A stretch of DNA of 64,000 nt from Cardiocondyla obscurior (lineage: Eukaryota > Arthropoda > Insecta > Hymenoptera > Formicidae). The stretch lies in contig NC_091866.1 in the NCBI RefSeq assembly GCF_019399895.1, forward strand, positions 7,383,308-7,447,307, in the 5' to 3' direction. The position numbers and the translations under genes were made by a program. The notes under the pieces were generated by a model. That model ran no database searches and had not been told where the DNA came from. It was given only the letters and a program-made list of their open reading frames with translations. This document shows positions 41,278 to 50,800 of the stretch, in pieces (the first letter of the stretch is position 1; each line of letters starts with the position of its first letter).

Positions 41278-42347
41278 AATGTGTAACGGTAGCGTTTTGC
41301 CGTGTCGCGGGGGTTGCCGGATTGAGGCTCGCCGGAGCCTGAGTTCGTCGAGACGACGATAGACCAAGCGGTTGGTCGGGGTCTGGGCCGAGGTTGCTCG
41401 GGCTAGCCCGAGGGGCAGCGGTCGGGAGCGCCCGACCGCGGCAGTGCCGGCGACTGGTTGTCGCGCGGCGGATCCGTTGCCGGACGGGAGCGCCCGTCCG
41501 GGGGATCGCGTGAGGGCGCGCAGCGCCCTGGAGGTGGCGGCCGTCGGGAGCGCCCGACGGCGGCGATGCCGATGACGGTTAGTCGTGCGGCAGGCTCTAG
41601 GCTTGGACGGGAGCGCCCGTCCAAGAGAACCAAAGGTGGCCCGGGATGATCCGGAGAGCGGCAGTCGGGAGCGCCCGACCGCGGCGGTGTCGTCGGCAGC
41701 GTGCCGTACGACGGATCCTACGGCCTGGACGGGAGCGCCCGTCCAGGGGATCTCGGTGTGGCACTGGGTGCCCTGGAAGCGGCGGCAGTCGGGAGCGCCC
41801 GACCGCGGCGGTGTCGTCGGCAGTATGCCGTACGATAGATCCTACAACCTGGACGGGAGCGCCCGTCCAGGGGATCTCGGTGGTCCGGCCTAGCCGGGGG
41901 CGCCGGCGGTATCCGGTCGCCTCGGTGGTGGAGCCTCGGGAGCGCCCGAGGTCTCCAGGAACCTGAAGCTTTACTCTGCCTTGGGAGCGCCCAAAGCAGC
42001 GGAAGACTCTCACCGGGAGCGCCCGGGGACGACTCGGGAGCGCCCGAGTCGGAGAGTACTAGAGAGGGCTTCGGGAGCGCCCGAAGCCTATCGGATCTGG
42101 AGGACTGGTGTTCGTGACGAGGAGTCGGAACGGACAAGGTACTTGGTCTGCCGCGAGCTCGGCTTATATAGTCGCCGAGATGAGAGTGGGGGAGTTCCCA
42201 CTCTTACCTCGGCGGCGCGCGCCATCGCCGGGCCGGTGGTCGCCCGTCGAACCTTGCTTGGCGCGTTCGGTCCTGTTCGGGTCGGTGTTAGCCCTCAGGG
42301 ACAGCGTCTGCCGTCTAGTGGCGGGGCCTAAGCCCTCGCCACAAATG
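41278..42347 (-). mobile_element. Solo LTR C, GC-rich with GGGAGCGCCCG minisatellite
   Basis: The LTR is 41282-42343 (1062 bp; TGTAACGGTAGCG ... CTCGCCACA on +) with AATG duplications at 41278-41281 and 42344-42347. On the minus strand it runs TGTGGC ... GTTACA, with a TATATAAG box near 42167, like family A. More than a dozen palindromic CGGGAGCGCCCG cores lie in a variable matrix from 41420 to 42090. Its sequence differs from family A between the cores. Open frames inside are minisatellite artefacts. Confidence 0.88.
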
Positions 42348-43491
42348 TTACATATAGACCACAAAGTATATATTATCTAAATATGCGATACAATATATTT
42401 CATTATACTTTTTTTCTTACACATTTATTATAATCTCAAGCAGTTTACAATCTATAATTTGTTGTTCGTCGAAGGAATCGCTGCTGCGTACAGCGCTCAC
42501 CGCTTCAGTACGACTTCTTGATGCGGAAGCGATCACCTTTCCGCTTTTACGTAAATTCGCGCGCGTAATATGATCTGTTAATGATGTTCCGACAGATTTA
42601 AATGCTATATACAATGCTTTATTTTGATGAATCTATTTACAATGAGTGTATTTACAAACGTATCGGTTCCCGGTAGCGCAAACAGGTGCCGGTGGTGTTT
42701 ATGATACGACATGCAAAGTCGGGTGAAATTTTATTTGCCCGGGTTTTATTCGGCGGAATCGCGGATGGTCCCGCCGCCGGTGTTTGGATCGATGATATTT
42801 GCCCGGAGGTTGACAGTCCCGAGACAAGCGGGCGTCAAGATACGCGGGGTACGGGCCGTGAAGGCCGAGAACACTCGGTGGAGACAAAGCACGCTTCACT
42901 CCTGACTTTCGCGGTGTACCAAGAAGGCCGGCTAGCGACCGAGTGCCGGCCGGAGCCCGAGTTGCCGAATAACCAAGAACGCTTGGTAGAAGCAAAGCAT
43001 TATTTACCCCTGAGTTATCGGCGATACTTTTTGATTCCGGTCCGGCGGAGAGGAAGCGAGCGACGGCCAAGAATACTTGGCAGAGACCAAGAACACTTGT
43101 TCTAAAGCGGCTCTAGGAGTTCGTGGTTTCCGAGCGGCTCTGGTGGCTGTCTCGGCAGAACAGAAACAGGTCCTAGCATTCCCGGGTCTCGCTTTTTTAT
43201 ACTCAAACAGTATGGCTAGGGGTTGCCCGGGATACCAGGAGTCGGCGCCGCAGCGCTCGTTGCGGTCCTGCCTGGAGATATCGCACCGTGTATACTTGGC
43301 GCTTTCGGCGCTTGTGTGTATCGCTCGGCAAAGTTCGCTGTGAGGACTTAGCCGCTCGAAGTAATACTTCGCGATATAAGATCGTTAAAAAAGGTCGGAA
43401 CGCATTGCCCCGTTTACCGCCGGACGATGGTCGCTTCGGTGGGGCGGCCGCTGTTCTGCTGGGACGAGGTACTCGCTCGCATCTCGTTACA
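42348..43491. mobile_element. Probable further LTR (family B-like layout)
   Basis: The right end, CATCTCGTTACA at 43491, and stretches such as GGCCGAGAACACTCGGTGGAG and CCAAGAACGCTTGG resemble the architecture of LTRs B1/B2. The left edge and a target duplication were not found. 42348-42600 is AT-rich with nothing recognised. Confidence 0.4.
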
Positions 43492-43974
43492 TCATAATTA
43501 TTCGTTTGCTATTTCTGTTTTGTGTTCGTTATTTGATCGAACAGCTGTTCGTTTCTAGCTATTGTCTCGTGTTTATTTTCATCGGTTGCCTATCTGTGCT
43601 AACGGATTCTTCGTTCGACCCCGGCTATTTGTTTAACATTTTGTTAGTTAAAGAATATTCTAGATGTCAAAAGAATATTTTTCCGTGACGTATTTCTGCC
43701 ATACACTGTGCACAGAGTCAACACAGGGTTCAGCGATTGAGCCGTTTACAAACGTTTCTTCGAAGTGTGTTAAATTATTCGTCATTTTTGCTATTTTTTT
43801 TTCGCGTGTACTTTCTCGTGCCGCGAAACTTATTCTATTCCGATTTTTGTAAATTGCGCTGATTGTTACTTTTATTTTAATTAAAGAAAACGACCATTTG
43901 CTTGCATCAAAATTTTCTTTTTTTTTTGTGACAGTCTTTTTTTTTCATTTTGGTCAATTTCAGAACAAAAATAA
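43492..43974. other. AT-rich unassigned DNA
   Basis: T-rich sequence with short spurious frames. No gene, repeat edge or RNA seen. Confidence 0.4.
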
Positions 43975-44624
43975 GTAATTGTAACAAAATTAACTAGTTA
44001 CGTGAAAATACCCCAGATCTTACAGGCAGCGCGGGAAACTATCACGTGAGAAGCCGAGTCACCTGATGGCCGGAATGAGCCACGTGCCACCAGGATGATT
44101 GTGTCCGCGAGCGGTGACTGTTCACACGATATGAGCGGACCTTAATTAAATGAGCAACGAGTAAACCGGCGCGGCGATTAACACAAAACGAGGAGTCTCA
44201 AAAAGAAATGAGGCATATTCCGCAATTGAGCGCGCTTAGTAAGAACGCCGTGAGCATGTGCTCAAGCACGTTGCTACCACGTGCACGGACAGTGTGGCTG
44301 TATCCGTGTTTTTCCTTGAGCAGACTGCTTTACAATAAATGAGAGAGATTCTCGCACTTCCTGACAAACACCGCTTGATCACCGGTCACTTTACGATTGA
44401 GCTAACACCACAAAAAACTATGAGAATTCAGAGACACTTCGAGAGCCGTCCGTACGCACTGACATTCGGAACAAGAAGAAGCATTAGAACCGGCAAATGC
44501 CGCACGTGGCGCGGATTATCAATAAATTACCGGTCCGCGACGTGGTGCCATCGCGTAATTATGCGTGACACTAATCAAAAGGTGCGGTCTCACCAAGCGG
44601 GCCCGTTAAATCGCGAACAGTAAT
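43975..44624. mobile_element. Solo LTR F2
   Basis: The LTR is 43980-44619 (640 bp; TGTAACAAAATTAAC ... AAATCGCGAACA) with GTAAT duplications at 43975-43979 and 44620-44624. It is a sister copy of F1 (28160-28795), with scattered substitutions and small indels. Confidence 0.9.
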
Positions 44625-45815
44625 AAAAATATTTAAAAATAACAAAAATGTATAATAATAAAAACAATCAAAATGTACAGAATGAAAATAATAATAATAG
44701 TAATTGTAATTTTGATAATTAAGTTGTTTTATTTAAATCTTACAGTTCTTTACGTCAGAATCAATGATTCTGAAATTTTTTTAGTATTAACTTTCACGTC
44801 TATTTTGTCTAAAAATGTAATTTTGATTGTCATATTAAATTTGAATTTTAAATTTACAGTTTTAGACACAAGTATTGGAATTAGCAACAAGAAAACTTAT
44901 AGAATATCAGTTGTTTAATCGATAGCAAAATTATATTAGAGCGTTCGAAATTATATTTAGCTCGCCCGAAAACTTGTCTCCGTTCGCGATAATTTCAATA
45001 TTGTCGTCATTCTGTGTATTATTTTAGTCGATCTCCTTGGACCGCTCTATTGTTTATCGCGACTTATTTTCTTCCGTAAAGTCAGTTTAATCTGATTTCG
45101 GCTGGTTATCCCGCTACCTATTCCGTGGATGTTCCTCTATCGGGTTCCGAGAACCTAGGGCTCTTTTCGATGAAAGATCGTTCAGTTTTGCTCGAACCTC
45201 GACACTGTTAATATCGTTCCATACTGACGTAAGCGTGCTCATCATTACTCTTTATCGCGTTGGAGATCTCTTTCTTTTTTTTTGCGTTCGTTTTCACATC
45301 ATGTCCGACGATCTTAATTCTATTGTAATTTTTCTGTTGTTGATTGTATAAATTATCGTTCTCTTTTTATAGAATTATCTGTATTTCTCTTTGAATCCAA
45401 GGATACGCGTTCGCGTCAGGTACCGGCTTGTGAGTCAAGATTTCCGTCGCTCGCGACAAGATCTTCGCCGATCGGACGGACCATTCATCCGTTCCCGAAG
45501 ATTTCCCTCGCACCGTTTCGAATTTATTATAAATCCTTGTATTCATACGATTCTTCGATTACTTTCTTTTTCTTTTTGTATAATTTTTTAAATATAATTA
45601 GTTTTTTTGTACTTTCTTCGATCTATTTTCTTTGCTTTTTTTGTATCGTTGTTGTGTCTATTCAATTTCGTTTCGCACCGCGTCGAGCTCATTGCTAAGC
45701 AGAGATATTATTTGCTTATTGCGTGATCGTGCGAGATCACGTACAACAGTTTCAACTAGTTTAACTTATTTTATTAATTTTGGCTATTTTTTATTTCTCT
45801 TTGCGCTCGGCTATT
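44625..45815. other. AT-rich unassigned DNA
   Basis: No supported gene. The hydrophobic frame 44673-44918 is low-complexity AT-rich translation. The T-rich 45240-45800 stretch resembles noncoding or old LINE DNA, but no edges were found. Confidence 0.4.
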
Positions 45816-45816
45816 T

Positions 45817-46094
45817 TTGAAGAATTTTGTAAATGTTTTCAAAAAAATACTGACAAAATATATAAAATTATGCGATACACGATGGCTTTCTTACCACTCG
45901 TGTGTAGAAAGACTTTTGGAATCTTGGGATACAATTCAATATTTTTTAATTGAATCACAGAAAAGCGGCAAACGGCTCTGTTGTTTAATCCTTACAAAAC
46001 TATGTCTGTTTTACGTTACACTTGCTCTTTCTCATTTGTTTTATTTAATATTTGTCGCATTTTTCTACGAGAACTTATGACACTGGTAAGATAT
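45817..46094 (+). pseudogene. hAT-type transposase remnant
   Basis: The 87-codon frame contains KLCDTRWLSYHSCVERLLES, then WDTIQYFLIE. This resembles the conserved R-W-L-S...A-V-x-R-I-L block upstream of the dimerisation region of hAT-derived transposases (ZMYM/KIAA-type relatives). Downstream similarity fades and a solo LTR cuts in at 46095. A short decayed fragment with no catalytic residues visible. Confidence 0.5.
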
Positions 46095-46428
46095 TGTTAC
46101 GCCCGTTCCTGGTTTTGGCGCGCGGAATTGCCGTGAAGGCGAACGCGTCTGAAGACGGTCCGGATCTTCGATAATTAGTTAGGCTGTTCCTCGTTGCTAG
46201 GGAACAGCTCGATGTAATGTCAATGCTTTTGTAAATAGACAGTCTGCCTTGTGACATAAACAAGGACGGTCGTGTTCGTTCAATAAAGTTTTTCTGTTAG
46301 TTTTTATTAAGAAAGAATCTCGTTATTCCGTGTGAGTGTTACGCGAGTGTGAGAGAGTGAGTGCACGTCTGGAGCTCACGGAGGCAGAAAGGCGACGGTG
46401 CAAAATCCGAGGAGCGGCGTAACAATAT
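46091..46428 (+). mobile_element. Solo LTR E2
   Basis: The LTR is 46095-46424 (330 bp; TGTTACGCCCG ... GGCGTAACA) with ATAT duplications at 46091-46094 and 46425-46428. AATAAAG lies near 46282. It is a sister of E1 at 3334-3690. Confidence 0.92.
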
Positions 46429-47765
46429 GTATTATATATCGTAACCTGCGAACTGCAATGTTTACGAAACGTCTGCACAACGCTGTTTTTCAACGCGGCT
46501 TCTATCCAAAAACCTCAATTTCTACTGAAAATATGTATATTTTTATTTGAATTTTATTTCTGCCATTCTTATTCGTATTCGTTGGAACAACTTTTATTAC
46601 AGACTTTTCATATAAAATACAAAATATTTTCTATTGTTTTTAGACCTAAATATATTTACATGGACAAATAATAATATTAACTTATTTATCGTTTACATGT
46701 CTTATATTTTTTATTAAATCAATATTTATAAGTCCATTTTGCCGAAAAACGCATAGAAAATATTCAGTTCTCTAATTCCTGAATTTAATTTAATTCAAAC
46801 CTTTGATGTCGTGCGCTTGATCGGTCGTCGCGATAGTTTCACCAGTGTATTCGATTAGTGCCTGCGGAAAGCGGTCGTTTGCACCGTAAACTTTATTTGT
46901 TATTAATATTAATTAATTAATATTAAATACATCTAAAACGTGATAAATAGTGACAGATAATTTTCAAAATACTATGATTTTCGCACTTTATCTTTATGTT
47001 TTCTTGAGTACATTAATACGTTTTTTAACATATCTTTTGTTGGACGTAGCATGTTCCATATTTAATGCTTATTGAATAACAAATTGATTGTTAAATATAA
47101 CACGCTACATTGCCAGACGACAGACGGTAACTACAACATAAATGAAAGAAAAAAATTATTTACAATCATAAAGATAGTTGCTGTTTTGTGTCACGTCGGT
47201 AGTTAAGAAATTCGTCATGATAGTGGCTGTTATCTTGATTTTCTTCCAGTGTCATCTTCTTATCGAAATTTAGTGTATGGATAGTGAATAATAAATTAAT
47301 GCAATTGTGGGTTTGAAAATACACATGCAAAAAAAACAGAGTGCATGGACTTCTGCAACATTCCTAAACACGTTATCTCTATATTACAAACAATTTTTGA
47401 TTGTTGTTATTTTCTAATAAATTTTATTTATATTATTATAACACAATAAAATTTTGAATCATGTTCAACATTCATCAACAAAAAAAATGTTTATTTAATC
47501 TTTAAGAACATTTCAATTTCAATGTTCGAATTTATGTCAATTTTATCTCTATAAGTTTATCTTTCAAAAATATGGTTTTTTTCTTTTATGTATGTAAAGA
47601 TTATTTTATTGTTTGTTGAACATTTTAAAAAATCAGAAACATTTTGATAATTTTGTATATAAAAGTAGTTGCTTGTGTATATATGTTGAATATATAAATT
47701 ATTGTTAAAAAATTTAAGTATTTGATATAAGAACTTTAAAAATTATTTTAATAGTATTTTTGCAT
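46429..47765. other. AT-rich upstream region of the venom-peptide-like gene
   Basis: About 75-80% A+T, with no ORF or repeat edge recognised. It is one of the few stretches without an obvious mobile element and probably holds the upstream control region of the gene at 47835. Confidence 0.4.
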
Positions 47766-47772
47766 TATATAA
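47766..47772 (+). promoter_or_regulatory. TATA box of the venom-peptide-like gene
   Basis: TATATAA lies 63 bp before the ATG at 47835, leaving a 5' leader of roughly 35-40 nt if transcription starts 25-30 bp downstream. The spacing fits a short, highly expressed secreted-peptide gene, but the AT-rich context makes chance matches likely. Confidence 0.5.
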
Positions 47773-47834
47773 ACGTCAACAAATAACAAAAACCTATATA
47801 CAAATTAATATATAATTTTAAACTTTAACAGAAA

Positions 47835-50800
47835 ATGCAGCTATCATATTTAATATCAGTTTTTGCTGTAATTTTTATTACGGTGATGGTAAACACAGCG
47901 GAAACTGAAGCTAAGTCGGAAGCAATGGCTGAAGCTGAACCAGGTGTTTGGAGCTTGGTAAGAGTTATTTAATTATAGTTAAATGTTAGTTAATATAAAT
48001 AAATATAAAATTATAGTTAATATAAATAAAAATAAAATTATAGTTAAATTATAATTAACTTTATAGTTAAATGTTTAAAAAAACTTTTTTATCAAAATAT
48101 AAAAGAAACAACATTTGTTTTTAGATTAAGAAAGGAGTCAAAATAGCGGCCCTTGCCGTAAGTATATAATAGTGTTTATTTTCCTTATTTGGAGTATACT
48201 TGACTTTTCGTTTCCATTCATTTCATTTACATATATTTACATTTTTCTACTTCTACATCTACTACTACTTTACTTTACTTTACTACATTTTACTTTTTCA
48301 ATAATTACTTCCACGCCCATATATTTTTTTTTCCATTTTCCTTATATTCTTCCTTATTTCCTTTACTCTTTACGCCCAAAACCTTTCATTCCATTCTATT
48401 TTCTTTATACATTCTTTATACAACTTATTTTACTCATAACAATCTCTACACTTATGCAACTATTTCCATTTAACATTTTACAATTTTCTTTTCTTCTTTT
48501 TATATTTTCTTTTCTTTCTTTAAGCCTTCTTTTTCTTCCTTTACCTACAAACTTTACGAAAAAAAACCTTACAAAAAATAACGCCTCTTTTCCGCCTTTT
48601 CGCACGCTTTTCTTAAAACTACGCCAAAACGCACGAGAGAGAGAGAGAGAGATCGCGTTCACCCACACCTACAAACCATGCCACACTTTTCTCATCCATC
48701 CATCTTGGACCCTCGCTTCCGATGCTTTTTCTTTTTTACTTTTTTTTTACATTTAACTTTACCTCCAATTTTTTTATCTATTCATACTTTCATTTATTCC
48801 CATCCCTTCTCTAGTTCTTTCCAATATTTCCAACCATTCTTCCCCCTTTCCTTCCTCACCCAAAATTTCTTCTACTACTTCCTCCCAATTTTTTCCCTCT
48901 CCCCAATTTATACATTCTGTTCATACATGATCTCATGTTTCTTCCTTTTCTTCGCACATCCTACATTTTTTTCCTTCTTTACTTTCCCAATATCTATATT
49001 CCTTCATTTTATTTCCTAATATAAATCTTGCCATTCTCATCCATCTCTTTTCTTTCCATCCCTTTTTCAAATACTCTGGCACCCCCTCTTTCTTAATTCT
49101 TTTATAAAACTTATTAAATCTTGATTCTATTATTTTTTCTTTTCTCTCCTTTATCTTTTTCAATTAATACTTCCCCCCTCAGATCCCCCTTTATCCTCTT
49201 TTCCTCCACTTCCTTTATTGACCAACCCATTTTTCTATAATATTCTTTCGTTTCCTTTTCCCATTTGCTTATTGCTTTTCCCTCCCTTGCTTTTTCTTTA
49301 ATTTTCTCCCAACACCACCTTGCTAATTCCCCTCCTCTTTCTTCGTCTACTCATTTCATATTTTTATGCCCTTATTCCTGCTCTACCTCTTAACTTTTCT
49401 CTCTGTAATTCTTCTCTTATCATATATCCCGGTACCTGCCTTTTCACACCTAACAACTACCTTAAGTACCTGTCCTGCAGACTCTCTATTTCCTCTCTTT
49501 CCCTCCACCTCCATATTTCTACCCCATAATTCGCCACAGACCATACTAGCCTATCAAACAACCATATCCTTCTACTCCAATTTTTTCCAAATTTACTTTT
49601 CCCTAAGCCCCAGACTTGTCCCATTACCTTTGCCGTCGTTTTAACCCTTTCTCTCACATATTCCCTCTGGTCTCCATTTCTCGTAACCGTATAACCAAGG
49701 TACCTAAAATTCTTTACTTCCTCAATTTCCTTTCCCTTTCAATTTCATTTTACCCTTTTCCATTTTCCACCTCCCTTCCTACATCTTGATATCTTTGTTT
49801 TCTCTACATTCAACTCTAAACCCTTTCTATCCACATATTCTTCCAAAGTCTTTATCATACCCTTCATCTCTGCCTCATTTTCTGCCACCAGAGCCACGTC
49901 GTCCGCATATGCTAATGAGAAAATCTTTTTTCCTTTAATTTTAATTCCACCCCACCCCCCTTTTTCTAATTCCTCATCTATATCTGCCAATAAAACTGTA
50001 AACAAACTCGGGCTCAGCGGACACCCCTGTCTCAGCCCCTTCCCAGTCCAGAAACTCTCCCCTTTGTCATTTCTCACCCTTACCTTACATACCGTTTTTT
50101 CTAATATCTCTTCACATCTTTTTACCAACCCTTCTCTTACTCCTTTTTTCCTCATAGCTTCCACTAGCTTTCTTCTGTCCACGGAGTCAAACACTGCCTT
50201 CATATCTATAAATGCTATCACAATTTTTCCTTCTTTCTCTTCAATCTTTCTGTTAATCAAAAAATTCAATATAAAAATCTGATCTATCGTTCCCATATAT
50301 TTTCTAAAACCCGCCTGACTCTGCGGTAATATACCTTTATCTTCTATATCTTTCCTTAATCTTTCAGATAACATCGATGCATAGACTATACGCCGTTTGC
50401 GTCAGTGTTATTCCTCTATAATCCCCTACTTTTTCTCTTTTTCCTTTTTTCAGCACGGGTACTACAATACCCTCCTTCCATTCCTTCGGCATTCTACCTT
50501 CGTTCCATACTTTTCTACAAATTTTCCATAATCCTTCCTTTACTTCCTCTCCTCCCCATTTCCATACTTCATTTTCTAAATCATCACTTCCTGCTGCTTT
50601 TCTCTTTTTTAATCCTCTTATAGCCTTTTCGAATTTTTCTCTTTCCAACTCTTTTTCTTCATCTTCTTTCCGTTCTCCTTCCAAGTCTCCTCCTATCCTC
50701 CATTTCACCTTCCCTTGCATATCTCTGAAATATTCATCCCATTCCTTTAATTCAATTTTTTCATTTATTTCCTGTTTCCTCTTCCTTCCCTTATTTATTA

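Noticed and set aside
44673..44918. Small hydrophobic membrane protein
   Set aside because: Low-complexity AT-rich sequence with no signal of conservation, promoter or splice context.
48172..49019. T-rich + frames (48172-48756, 48678-49019, 49320-49644, 51316-51924) as host genes
   Set aside because: They are the complement of the purine-rich LINE coding strand; their Phe/Leu/Pro/Ser-rich translations are shadows.
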